Notes under the pieces: generated by a model | The model's input: the letters and a program-made list of their open reading frames with translations, nothing else | Database searches by the model: none | Told to the model about the DNA's origin: nothing | Shown: positions 25,557 through 33,574 of the stretch, piece after piece | Layout: every line of letters begins with the position of its first letter | How positions within the stretch are numbered: position 1 is the first letter of the stretch | DNA from: Segatella copri | Lineage (GTDB): Bacteria > Bacteroidota > Bacteroidia > Bacteroidales > Bacteroidaceae | Direction: 5' to 3' | NCBI RefSeq assembly: GCF_026015295.1 | Contig: NZ_JAPDUW010000001.1 | Span: 3,123,501 to 3,187,500, forward strand | DNA length: 64,000 nt | Made by a program: the position numbers and the translations under genes

Positions 25557-27689
25557 TTAACGATAAAAAAGACGATTTTTACCCAAACTTCTCATGGCGT
25601 TCAATACGGCCAGTACCGTAACACCTACATCGGCAAAGACAGCCATCCACATGGTGCCGAGACCAATAGTGGCGAGAATTAGTACGGCAACCTTCACTCC
25701 GATGGCAAATATCACGTTCTCGTGAGCGATATGAATGGTTCTTCTGGCTATCTTCACGGCAAGGGCAATCTTTCTAGGGTCATCATCCATCAGTACTACA
25801 TCGGCAGCTTCGATGGCTGCATCGCTTCCAAGTCCACCCATGGCAATGCCCACATCGGCACGCTTCAATACAGGGGCATCGTTGATGCCATCGCCTACAT
25901 AAGCGAGCGTCTTGCCTGCTGGTTTTGTCTTCAGCAGTTGTTCTACATGCGAAACCTTATCGGTTGGCAGCAGTTCTGCGCGGCACTCGTCCAGTCCCAG
26001 TTTGTGGGCAACATCTTTTCCCACTTCTCTGCGGTCACCCGTCAGCATTACCGTTTTCTCTATTCCAAGTTCTTTCAGCTCTCTGATGGCATGGGCGCTT
26101 CCTCCCTTAAGGGTGTCGTTGATCACAATATGTCCCGCGTACTTGCCATCAATGGCGACGTGGATGATGGTTCCCACCTGGTTGCAGTCGTGCCATTGGG
26201 CACCGATGCTTTCCATCATCTTCTTGTTGCCCACGAAAACCACCTTGCCGTTCACTTTGGCACGGATACCCTGTCCTGCAATCTCCTCTACATCGGTCAC
26301 CTCGCAGCCATCCGTTGCTTCTTGTGGAAAGGCAGTACGCAGGGCTGCGCCGATAGGGTGGGTAGTGAAATGTTCAGCATGAGCCGCCAAATGCAGCAGA
26401 ATCTTCTCCTTGTCAGAATATTCACCAATATGTATATTATCAGCATCGTGGGATGAATGGTCTGGGCAGGAATCATCAACATGAACAGCTGCCACGGCAA
26501 ACTCTCCGTGGGTCAGAGTTCCGGTCTTGTCGAACACAACGGTTCCCACCTTGGCTAAAGCATCCATATAGTTGCTGCCCTTGATGAGAATACCGTTCCG
26601 GGATGCTCCGCCGATGCCGCCAAAGAAGGTGAGGGGCACGCTGATGACCAGGGCGCATGGGCAGGAAACCACCAGAAATATCAGGGCGCGGTTGAGCCAT
26701 AATGGGAAGTTCTCGCCAAAGGTTCCTTCACCTACGATTCCTGTTGCTGCCAGGAATGGAGGAATAACCGCCAGGGCAATGGCTGCGAAAACAACGATAG
26801 GAGTATAGACTCGGGCGAAACGGGTGATGAAAGCCTCGCTCTTCGACTTGTTCTTGTCTGCACTCTCTACCAGAGAGATAATCTTGGATACGGTACTCTC
26901 GCCAAAACTCTTGGTGGTACGTACACGAACTACTCCTGAAAGGTTGATGCAACCGGACATGATAGTATCGCCTTCATTCAAATCCCGTGGCATACTCTCA
27001 CCTGTCAGGGCAATGGTATTCAAGGCTGAGTTTCCCTCAACAACAGTACCATCCAATGGAACTTTCTCTCCCGGACGGATTACGATAGTTTCTCCTATCT
27101 TGACGTCTTCCGGCGAAACCGACTCTACTTTTCCGTTTCTTTCAACATTCGCTACATCCGGTCGGATATTCATCAGATGCGAAATACTGTCGCGGCTCTT
27201 TCCTTCCGCATATCCTTCGAAGAGTTCGCCCACCTGAAAGAAGAGCATCACAAAGACTGCCTCCGGGAATTCTGTATCTGATCCTGGGAAGAATCCGATG
27301 CAAAGTGCTCCGATGGTTGCAATAGCCATCAGAAAGTTTTCGTTAAACATATCGCCCTTGGCAATACCTTCTGCAGCTTCGCCCAGCGTCTCATGTCCTA
27401 TCAATAAATAAGGAATGAGATAGACGAGGAGCAACTGCCAGGTTGCCAGACTGTATTCCTTTTCGATGAAAACAGCGATAATCAGGAGGATGATGGTTGC
27501 TCCTATCAGAAAGAGTTTGGATTTCAAACCGCCTTCTTCATGGTGATGATGGTGGTGGCAACCGCACCCCTGGTGCTCATGTTCTTCTGTGCCGCATGAG
27601 CAATCATAATGATGTTCATGATGATGTTCGTGAGAATTTTCACAATGGCATTCATGATGATGTTCGTGAGAATGTTTCATTTCTTCCAT
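25557..27689 (-). CDS. zntA: heavy-metal P1B-type ATPase (Zn/Cd/Co exporter)
   Basis: 710 residues. The N-terminal ~50 residues are a His/Cys-rich metal-binding tail (HSHEHHHECHCENSHEHHHE..., then HHHHHH) instead of an HMA domain. Next come membrane segments and the actuator loop (TGESMPRD). The CPC-type transmembrane metal site is VSCPCALVISVP, with phosphorylation site FDKTGTLTHGE, HP motif HAAHAEHFTTHPIG and hinge YVGDGINDAPVLKRADVGIAMG. The CPC plus late SD/AA pattern fits the ZntA (Zn2+/Cd2+/Pb2+) subgroup; substrate by family inference. The start could also be the ATG three codons later. A palindromic operator candidate lies ~85 bp upstream. Confidence 0.93.
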   Translation of the reverse strand: MEEMKHSHEHHHECHCENSHEHHHEHHYDCSCGTEEHEHQGCGCHHHHHHEEGGLKSKLFLIGATIILLIIAVFIEKEYSLATWQLLLVYLIPYLLIGHETLGEAAEGIAKGDMFNENFLMAIATIGALCIGFFPGSDTEFPEAVFVMLFFQVGELFEGYAEGKSRDSISHLMNIRPDVANVERNGKVESVSPEDVKIGETIVIRPGEKVPLDGTVVEGNSALNTIALTGESMPRDLNEGDTIMSGCINLSGVVRVRTTKSFGESTVSKIISLVESADKNKSKSEAFITRFARVYTPIVVFAAIALAVIPPFLAATGIVGEGTFGENFPLWLNRALIFLVVSCPCALVISVPLTFFGGIGGASRNGILIKGSNYMDALAKVGTVVFDKTGTLTHGEFAVAAVHVDDSCPDHSSHDADNIHIGEYSDKEKILLHLAAHAEHFTTHPIGAALRTAFPQEATDGCEVTDVEEIAGQGIRAKVNGKVVFVGNKKMMESIGAQWHDCNQVGTIIHVAIDGKYAGHIVINDTLKGGSAHAIRELKELGIEKTVMLTGDRREVGKDVAHKLGLDECRAELLPTDKVSHVEQLLKTKPAGKTLAYVGDGINDAPVLKRADVGIAMGGLGSDAAIEAADVVLMDDDPRKIALAVKIARRTIHIAHENVIFAIGVKVAVLILATIGLGTMWMAVFADVGVTVLAVLNAMRSLGKNRLFYR

Positions 27690-27748
27690 AATTTTGCAAT
27701 ACTTTTAGTTCTATATAATCAGGAACATTCAGTTCCTTTTTCTATTTC

Positions 27749-27791
27749 GGTTGCAAAATTACAAAAAGGTTTCTGCAACTTGGTTGCAAAA
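27749..27791 (-). promoter_or_regulatory. promoter and candidate metal-regulator operator of the zinc ATPase
   Basis: GGTTGCAAAA occurs twice, 33 bp apart (27749, 27782). The second lies in the palindrome TGCAAC-TTG-GTTGCA (27774-27788). A minus-strand -7 box TAATTTTG is at 27754-27761. The layout suggests operator control near the promoter; the regulator is not in the window. Confidence 0.5.
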
Positions 27792-27946
27792 GCTCCAGTT
27801 GCCCTCTTTTTCTTGCCGGATGCTCTTACTCGGTCGTTTGGCTTCTTGGGCAAATTAAGAAGAAACGTGAAGATGATAGCTCATCGAGAAGACATTCTCT
27901 AAAATCAGGGGCATGCCGTATCAAGTAACGACATGCCTCTATTGCT

Positions 27947-29530
27947 TTATTCTTCATTTACCATTTCCCAATCCAAAACGCCTTTGCCTTCTTCGTCTAG
28001 TTCTATGCCTAAGCCTACTACCTCTCGCTTGTCGGCCTTGAAAGGCTCCAGGTATTGTTGGTCTTGAATTTGCTTGATGGCAGCTTCCTTGCCACCATTG
28101 TTTCTTAACTTCAACTCTATTACGTAGATGTGATGAGTTGTTTTGACAATGAGGTCGATTCTACCAGTAGAAAGCATGTGCTCTACTTCCACCTTCAAAC
28201 CGATGGCATTCAAGATGGTACTGATGATCAGTCGGTAACGCTCTTCCATATCCATGGATGCCAACTTCTTGTTGCTGTAAGGTACGTCGGCAACCAATGC
28301 TTTGAGCGCTTTCATCGCCTTGTCTAACTCTTTATATTCCAAATATTGGTACAACTGCGCTTGCAGAGACTGCGTATCAGCCTCTTGTCGCATGGTCAAT
28401 GCAGGCAGTACGCATTCGTAGAGCGCCTGTTTTACCTCTTCGTTTGGGAAGCCTAAGTGATAGACATTTCCTACGCACGATTTGATGGTGAGATAACCTG
28501 ATTGATATAAGAAGAGTTCTGGACCTCCGCCAGTAACATCGGAAGTCTCCAATGTGTTGCGGAGAATCATGCAATCCTCAAAATCCGGTAGGCGCAACTC
28601 TGCATCCTTGATGAACTTCGGCAGCATGGATGTGGCTCCCGATGATGCCCAATAACTGTTGAGATCCTGGGTGTCAAGCGCATTGATGAGGCTGAAAGGA
28701 TTGTAGATGTCAACCATGTTTCGGCGACTGAAATGGTAACCGTCGTAGTAGTCCTTCAGTTTGTCGTGGGTTTCCTGCAAAGTCCATCCGTTTACCTCTG
28801 CCATTTTTTCAAGTTCAGGCTTGAAGTTCTCTTTTATCTCCTCCTCAGTGATGCCGCAGATGGCTGCATATTCAGGGAGGAAACTGATGTTGGTTAGATT
28901 GTTGAGCACGGAGAAAAGGGAAATCTGCGTAAACTTAGTGATGCCTGTGATAAAGACCAGACGCTCGTATTCATCATCGGCCTTTAAAATGGCAAAGACT
29001 TCACGATATACCTCGGTACATGCTTCGTGTTCCGGGGTTTTCCAGGAGTGCTGGAGTGGAGAGTCATATTCGTCGATGAGGATGGCAACCTTCAAGCCCG
29101 TCTGTTTGTATGCCGTCGTAATGATGGCATCAAAGCGGTCGGCAAGCTGGGCGGTAGGGTCGGGAGTGATGACATACTTCTCTTCGTAGTATCCGAATCG
29201 CAGATTCAGGTATGAACGCAAGGTTTCTGCATTGGCGCCTCCACGGCTCATGTCGAGTCGAATCACGGGATATGCCTTCCAATCCTTCTCCAAGTCCATG
29301 ATTTTGAGCCCTTCGAAGAGTTCCTTTCTTCCTTCGAAGTAACATTGTAACGTATCAATGAGCACAGACTTTCCGAATCGGCGAGGACGGCTCAAGTAAT
29401 TATACCTTCTACCTTTGTTCGCCAAATCCCAAATGATGTCAGTCTTATCAACATAGAGATAGTTTTCTTCTCTTATCTTGTTGAAAGATTGTATGCCTAT
29501 AGGCAGCTTTCTGTATTCATTGTTTGCCAT
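27947..29530 (-). CDS. AAA-ATPase-like / PD-(D/E)XK nuclease family protein (PF09820 + PF08011 type)
   Basis: The start is placed at MANNEYRKLPIGIQSF (29530), with an AGGAG ribosome site 11-15 bp before it; the open frame continues 77 codons further but carries no conserved sequence. 527 residues. N-terminal AAA-like domain: FNKIREENYLYVDKT, Walker A-like LSRPRRFGKSVLIDTLQCYF, and VAILIDEYDSPLQH. C-terminal nuclease-like domain: YEGEYH-type stretch, VEHMLSTGRIDLIV and IYVIELKLR. These proteins are very numerous in gut Bacteroidetes; function unknown. Promoter TTTG-N20-TATCTTTG at 29558-29589. Confidence 0.9.
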   Translation of the reverse strand: MANNEYRKLPIGIQSFNKIREENYLYVDKTDIIWDLANKGRRYNYLSRPRRFGKSVLIDTLQCYFEGRKELFEGLKIMDLEKDWKAYPVIRLDMSRGGANAETLRSYLNLRFGYYEEKYVITPDPTAQLADRFDAIITTAYKQTGLKVAILIDEYDSPLQHSWKTPEHEACTEVYREVFAILKADDEYERLVFITGITKFTQISLFSVLNNLTNISFLPEYAAICGITEEEIKENFKPELEKMAEVNGWTLQETHDKLKDYYDGYHFSRRNMVDIYNPFSLINALDTQDLNSYWASSGATSMLPKFIKDAELRLPDFEDCMILRNTLETSDVTGGGPELFLYQSGYLTIKSCVGNVYHLGFPNEEVKQALYECVLPALTMRQEADTQSLQAQLYQYLEYKELDKAMKALKALVADVPYSNKKLASMDMEERYRLIISTILNAIGLKVEVEHMLSTGRIDLIVKTTHHIYVIELKLRNNGGKEAAIKQIQDQQYLEPFKADKREVVGLGIELDEEGKGVLDWEMVNEE

Positions 29531-29557
29531 AATCCTTTCTCCTTTATTTGTATGGCG

Positions 29558-29589
29558 CAAAGATACGGCAAATAATTGAAACCACCAAA
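29558..29589 (-). promoter_or_regulatory. promoter of the AAA/PDDEXK gene
   Basis: Minus strand TTTG (29586-29589), 20 bp, TATCTTTG (29558-29565). Confidence 0.7.
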
Positions 29590-29752
29590 TTTTGAAAGAG
29601 GAATTATGGTGTTGCTTTTTGGATGTACATTCTTTCTGCAAGCTTGAATTCGCTGTTTCAATCATAGTTTCCCAAAATTGCATAAATAGCAAAAAACGAC
29701 AAAATATGGCACAAAAACTAGTAGCATCATTCGGTACGTTTTCAGAGCGTAA

Positions 29753-29896
29753 ATGTACCATGGCTTTAGTGTTAAGGATATTAAGAAGATGTCAAAGAAG
29801 GAGATGCCAGAGCTTTTTGCGAAGTTCGAAGAAGAAAAAGGAAATGCAGTGCATTATCAGAGAAGTGACACAAAAGTGTTTGTTTTTGGGCGATAG
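29753..29896 (+). CDS. small ORF, 47 aa, doubtful
   Basis: ATG at 29753 gives MYHGFSVKDIKKMSKKEMPE, followed by a charged tail ending in KVFVFGR. It reads more protein-like than the overlapping longer frame, but has no clear ribosome site and may be a gene fragment. Confidence 0.25.
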   Translation: MYHGFSVKDIKKMSKKEMPELFAKFEEEKGNAVHYQRSDTKVFVFGR

Positions 29897-29980
29897 CTTG
29901 AAAATAATCCTCAAATCTTTGGCATTTCGTATTTATTTTCGTAATTTTGCCCTTATTTAGGCGATAAACTATAAGGAACA

Positions 29981-30478
29981 ATGACAAAAGAAGAGCTTGA
30001 AAAGCGAATCAATGAGATAGAATGGGATGATTCCGAAATGAAGACAGCCCAGAATAAACTTCCTAATGATGTCTGGGAAACGGTATCTGCTTTCTCTAAC
30101 ACATCAGGAGGTTGGATTGTGTTTGGTGTTCACCAGCATGGTAAGAATGTTGATTTTAAAAGCGATTTGGTATGCTCTACCGTAACGTATTGGTTTAGTG
30201 ACCAAGCTAATGACCAAGCTAGTGACCAAGCTAGTGACCAAGCTAGTGAACAAGTTAGTGAACAAGTTCAAATATTAGTAAATGCAATTCGAGAAAATGT
30301 GTATTCTATGTTTGATATACAGCGTAGGTTAAATATTTCTAGCAGAAGGTATGTATTGGTAGAAATGCTGACCCCTGCCATTGAGCAAGGATATGTTTTG
30401 CGAGCATACCCAGACAAACCTCGACACCCTAAGCAAAGATACTATCTAAGTGAAAAGGGGTTGAAGTTGGTAAAATGA
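29981..30478 (+). CDS. shortened AlbA_2 (Schlafen-like) protein with repeat linker and winged helix
   Basis: 165 residues. Residues 12-56 match the start of the AlbA_2 divergent ATPase domain (EWDDSEMKTAQNKLPNDVWE, AFSNTSGGWIVFGVHQHGKN), but the rest of that domain and the HATPase part are missing. A linker with six 4-residue repeats (SDQA/NDQA/SEQV) follows, then a winged-helix tail (RRLNISSRRYVLVEMLTPAI, YPDKPRHPKQRYYLSEKG). Full-length relatives are several hundred residues, so this looks like an in-frame internal deletion that kept both ends. It may act as a small regulator or be non-functional. Confidence 0.7.
   Translation: MTKEELEKRINEIEWDDSEMKTAQNKLPNDVWETVSAFSNTSGGWIVFGVHQHGKNVDFKSDLVCSTVTYWFSDQANDQASDQASDQASEQVSEQVQILVNAIRENVYSMFDIQRRLNISSRRYVLVEMLTPAIEQGYVLRAYPDKPRHPKQRYYLSEKGLKLVK
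30197..30268 (+). repeat. 12-bp coding minisatellite, six units
   Basis: AGTGACCAAGCT and variants at 30197, 30209, 30221, 30233, 30245 and 30257, each encoding S/N-D/E-Q-A/V. Copy-number change would alter linker length by four residues without a frameshift. Confidence 0.9.
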
Positions 30479-30519
30479 AAGCAATAATGTCTGATATATA
30501 AGTATAGGAGAAATATATT

Positions 30520-31380
30520 ATGGATAATTCTGAAACTCAGGAGATATTTAATAGTATTAAGGACAAGTTAAGGCATTGGACTTCCTCTGTCTTTAATGAG
30601 TTTTATGGGCTTCAAAAACTTGGTAGTCTGTATTATTATACAGATATGAATGCATTGGTTAATGGGATAATTGTACCAGAACCAGAGGTAAACCGTGAGA
30701 TTTGTCTTTGGGCAACAAAGTGGTCACATCTAAATGACTCGCAAGAAAACTATATAGCTTTGGATATGTTGAAAGATGTGTTTAAGAATAATCTGGAAGT
30801 TTATTATGCTTTTGTATCATTGTCTGGAGATAATCATTCTATTAGCTTTTCAAAAGAAAAGGACTATTTGCCCATGTGGAGTATGTATGGTGCTCAGGGA
30901 ACAGGCATTATGTTAGAGTTCGATGTTTCGGAATTGTTGAAAATATATGGTGTCAGATTAATGCCTTGTGTTTATTATGATACTGAATATTTTGAATCGG
31001 TGTGTAAAAGATTCTTTGGTTTGGAGTTTGGTGATGAATTTGAGTATATGTCTAATGATAAGAAGACGTTAGCGATAGCCATCTTGACAATAATGTTTGT
31101 CGGGACACTGAAAAATTCTGCTTTCAAATATGAGAATGAGGTTCGCATAGTAGGAATAGGGACTCCATATTATGATAGTAAAAGGAGGGAACAATTCCGA
31201 GTGAAAAATGGAGTCTTGGTTCCTTATATAAAGGAGTACTTGCCAAAATCATGTTTGAAATCAGTATGGCTCGGACCTACAGCAGATAAGGATTTGTCAT
31301 TAGACGCTTTACGTTCCTATTTGGATAGTTGCAATATTGAAGCAGAAGTAAACTGTTCTCAAATTCCTTATAGAGGCTAG
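30520..31380 (+). CDS. DUF2971 family protein
   Basis: 286 residues. The recognisable DUF2971 features are LYYYTDMNALVNGIIV near the N-terminus, a middle ISFSKEKDYLPMWSMYGAQG followed by GIMLEFDV, and later KYENEVRIVG. There is no signal peptide. Members are cytoplasmic proteins frequently found in accessory and phage-defence neighbourhoods; the biochemical role is unknown. The base composition is AT-richer than the flanking core genes, consistent with an accessory origin. It is 41 bp after the shortened AlbA_2 gene, possibly co-transcribed. Confidence 0.85.
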   Translation: MDNSETQEIFNSIKDKLRHWTSSVFNEFYGLQKLGSLYYYTDMNALVNGIIVPEPEVNREICLWATKWSHLNDSQENYIALDMLKDVFKNNLEVYYAFVSLSGDNHSISFSKEKDYLPMWSMYGAQGTGIMLEFDVSELLKIYGVRLMPCVYYDTEYFESVCKRFFGLEFGDEFEYMSNDKKTLAIAILTIMFVGTLKNSAFKYENEVRIVGIGTPYYDSKRREQFRVKNGVLVPYIKEYLPKSCLKSVWLGPTADKDLSLDALRSYLDSCNIEAEVNCSQIPYRG

Positions 31381-31456
31381 ACTTGTGTATAAGTCCGTTT
31401 TTGTTAATTCTGTATAAACATACATAGGTGTTGCATAAATATTCATGTTTTTGTTG

Positions 31457-31464
31457 TATATTTG
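31457..31464 (+). promoter_or_regulatory. -7 box for the small ORF at 31581
   Basis: TATATTTG followed by a ~110-nt leader with a small hairpin (CTCAATTTGTATAAGTTGAG). Confidence 0.5.
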
Positions 31465-31580
31465 CATCTGCAATCTCAATTTGTATAAGTTGAGCTCCTA
31501 AAAATGCCGTTTAATGTTGTTATGCGCAGTTGTAAGGGTGCGGCAAATCCTTTAGGGTAGCGTGCAAAAATATTAATAGA

Positions 31581-31742
31581 ATGGAAATTAAAAGCAACAA
31601 ACAGGCGTATGATGTTTTGCAAGTAATAAAAGAGAGTTTGCAAAATACAGCAGATGCAGCTGGATTACCACCAACGGAAATTGCTGCACAGTTGGGACTT
31701 ATAGATAGAGTACAGTTGTATCTCTGTCCAAGTGCGAAATAG
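31581..31742 (+). CDS. small protein of 53 aa, unknown
   Basis: MEIKSNKQAYDVLQVIKESL, then NTADAAGLPPTEIAAQLGLI and a short tail. It is predicted mostly helical, with a helix-turn-helix-like EIAAQLGL segment. It has its own promoter box and a strong terminator 18 bp after the stop, which favours a real gene over chance. Too small to assign. Confidence 0.55.
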   Translation: MEIKSNKQAYDVLQVIKESLQNTADAAGLPPTEIAAQLGLIDRVQLYLCPSAK

Positions 31743-31759
31743 AAATAGATTTAAGGTTA

Positions 31760-31802
31760 AAAGTCAGAGAATTTATCTCAGCAAGACAAATTCTCTGACT
31801 TT
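31760..31802 (+). terminator. terminator of the small gene
   Basis: Perfect 15-bp stem AAAGTCAGAGAATTT / AAATTCTCTGACTTT, then GCTTTTAG. The rest of the gap to 31990 shows nothing recognisable. Confidence 0.85.
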
Positions 31803-31990
31803 GCTTTTAGTTGTTTGTGAAACAATAGGCAATGAAGACCTGTTTTAAATTTTGGTTTTTCCTATAAGTTAGTGTGTCTTAAAGTGTTAGAGCAAATTTC
31901 TGTTATGTTAGGTTAAATTATTTTGTAGAACGGCTTGTAAGTCATATTTTTTATGTATTCTTGCTTATTAAATTAATAAAATAATAGGTT

Positions 31991-32644
31991 ATGGAATTAT
32001 ATAAAGGTCTGTTGGACTCAATAAAACTTTTGGGTGACGGAATAATTAAAATAGTTGAATATGAGGATGGTTTCATCATTTTAAATTTGACAGATAGAAA
32101 ATTGTGTGTGTTAGATGATAAGATAATTACTTTCGATAACATCTTAGATGTCTCTGTTAGTTCTGAAACAAAAAGAGATCCACGTGTGGAATTGGCAAAT
32201 GCTTTTGCTTCTAGTGAAGCTTCAAAAACGACCACTAATACAGGTAGTATAGTAGGTCGATCCCTAGTGGGCGGACTTGTTGGAGGTGTACCTGGAGCAA
32301 TTATTGGTGGTATGACTGCAGAAAAGAAGACTGAAGTTTTTCATACTGTAGATTCTCGTTATGAGGATTATACTATAACTATTATAATAAAGGATTTAAT
32401 TAACCCTACTTTATCTATCCATATAGGAAATGATAGAGAGACAGTTGAAGAAATTGCAAATCTGTTTAAGGCAGTATTAGCGTCAAAAGATACTGTAAAA
32501 GGAAATGCTATGGATATGGACAAAAGCTCATATCTTTCTAGTATGTATTCTAAAGCTCGCAAACTGAAAGCAGAAATAAGTGTTACAGCTAATGGCTTTG
32601 TTATGAATGCAGATAATGAATCGTTAGCAGAGAGTGTAAACTAA
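31991..32644 (+). CDS. glycine-zipper protein of unknown function
   Basis: 217 residues. The N-terminus (1-60) is a PH-like small beta domain by pattern (DGIIKIVEYEDGFIILNLTD, VLDDKIITFDNILDV). The centre holds a glycine zipper, IVGRSLVGGLVGGVPGAIIGG (~88-108), typical of membrane-inserting or oligomerising segments. A second beta stretch (TITIIIKDLINPTLSIHIG) and a helical tail with ETVEEIANLFKAVL follow. The arrangement is like bacterial PH-domain/glycine-zipper proteins found in accessory regions. The stop codon lies inside the left arm of a 22-bp inverted repeat. AT-rich, probably horizontally acquired. Confidence 0.75.
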   Translation: MELYKGLLDSIKLLGDGIIKIVEYEDGFIILNLTDRKLCVLDDKIITFDNILDVSVSSETKRDPRVELANAFASSEASKTTTNTGSIVGRSLVGGLVGGVPGAIIGGMTAEKKTEVFHTVDSRYEDYTITIIIKDLINPTLSIHIGNDRETVEEIANLFKAVLASKDTVKGNAMDMDKSSYLSSMYSKARKLKAEISVTANGFVMNADNESLAESVN

Positions 32645-32697
32645 ACTGTGTTAAACTACTTTTATTGTAGCTTGACACAGTTTAGTTTACACTCTCT
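32629..32697. repeat. long hairpin overlapping the 3' end of the glycine-zipper gene
   Basis: Arms 32629-32650 and 32676-32697 are perfect 22-bp complements (AGAGAGTGTAAACTAAACTG core). Further near-perfect pairing inside (CTAC/GTAG) gives a stem of ~31 bp with a 7-nt loop. There is no T-run after it, so it is not a textbook terminator. Confidence 0.85.
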
Positions 32698-32842
32698 ATC
32701 TTCATGATTGATTACTCTATTCAAACTTGTCAACACATAAATAGTAGTCTTAGTGTTGATTTTGACTTTATAGCAAAAACTAAATACTTGCAAGATAAAC
32801 CTTTGTTTTTAACACTTTTCATCCGAAAACGCCCGATTTATG

Positions 32843-32989
32843 TTAAACTTGAGTTACGCCTGTTAACAGACTTGGTTTGCCCTTCTCTGGTACAGTCTCT
32901 GTGATGTTGGTTACGAATCCTTTTATTCTCTGCTTGTTCTTTTCACGATACTCTGCATCGGAATCGTTGGAATTCTGTACATTTCTTGA
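32843..32989 (-). pseudogene. short 3' gene remnant
   Basis: An open minus-strand stretch of 48 codons ending in TAA, reading NVQNSNDSDAEYREKNKQRI and then GFVTNITETVPEKGKPSLL. It is protein-like, with no start codon and a stop just upstream. The wider gap 32700-33287 has no intact gene. Confidence 0.35.
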
Positions 32990-33287
32990 CTAACGCTTTG
33001 AACCTCGGAGCTTTCCAGCAAAAAAATGTTGCGACTACCGTGCGGCAAGCCGTGACAAAAATGATGTGTAGATTTTACGTTGTTCCTATCTAGAGTGTAC
33101 GTGTGAACATTGGGGAAGAGATAAGAAAATGTTGGGATGTGACAGTGAGTAGTGAACCAAAATAATAAAGATCTTTTATTTTGCCTTTGGGGGATAGTGC
33201 ATAACATTGCAAAATGTCAAGATAAAGTCTCATAAGAGGGTATTAACTGAAATACGATGTTTTCGCAATGTTTTCGCAGAACAAAAA

Positions 33288-33317
33288 AGCGACTTGCGCT
33301 CGAAAGCGTAAGTCGCT
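33288..33317 (-). terminator. terminator of the tRNA-Met gene
   Basis: Stem AGCGACTTACGCT / AGCGCAAGTCGCT on the minus strand, then T6. Confidence 0.85.
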
Positions 33318-33328
33318 GATTTTCAGCG

Positions 33329-33402
33329 TGGACCAGCTAGGGCTTGAACCTAGGACCTCCAGATTATGAGTCTGTTGCTCTAACCAACTGAGCTACAAGT
33401 CC
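33329..33402 (-). tRNA. tRNA-Met (CAT anticodon, elongator type)
   Basis: A cloverleaf can be drawn: acceptor GGACTTG / CTGGTCC, D-arm AGCTCAGTTGGTTAGAGC, anticodon loop CTCATAA with anticodon CAT, and T-arm CTAGG TTCAAGC CCTAG. CCA is not encoded. A weak first base pair set that includes G1-C72 argues for the elongator, not the initiator. A lysidine-modified Ile2 tRNA cannot be excluded from the anticodon alone. Confidence 0.88.
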
Positions 33403-33427
33403 GTTGAATTTTTATTAAATTCGAGTG

Positions 33428-33435
33428 CAAAGATA
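33428..33435 (-). promoter_or_regulatory. -7 box of the tRNA gene
   Basis: TATCTTTG on the minus strand, 25 bp upstream of the tRNA 5' end. Confidence 0.65.
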
Positions 33436-33498
33436 CTAGATTTTGGGCAAATAACCAAATAAAATCTTAAAAATTTTCTTAGAATCAGAAAAATAGCG

Positions 33499-33506
33499 TA
33501 TCTTTG
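33499..33506 (+). promoter_or_regulatory. -7 box of the Ca-type ATPase
   Basis: TATCTTTG, 69 bp before the ATG at 33575. The GTG at 33518 would be only ~5 nt from the expected transcription start, which argues for the later start. Confidence 0.65.
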
Positions 33507-33574
33507 CACCAAATTATGTGCGCACACGTGCGTATGTACTTATTAATCGTACAAAAAAGAATTTCTATTCAGAA

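Noticed and set aside
32923..33207. 94-codon minus-strand ORF
   Set aside because: Composition is not protein-like, and it overlaps a better open stretch in another frame that looks like a gene remnant.
33329..33402. tRNA gene as the attachment site of the mobilizable element
   Set aside because: The recombinases start 6 kb away with core genes in between, and the direct repeats at 39365 and 50516 give a better boundary.
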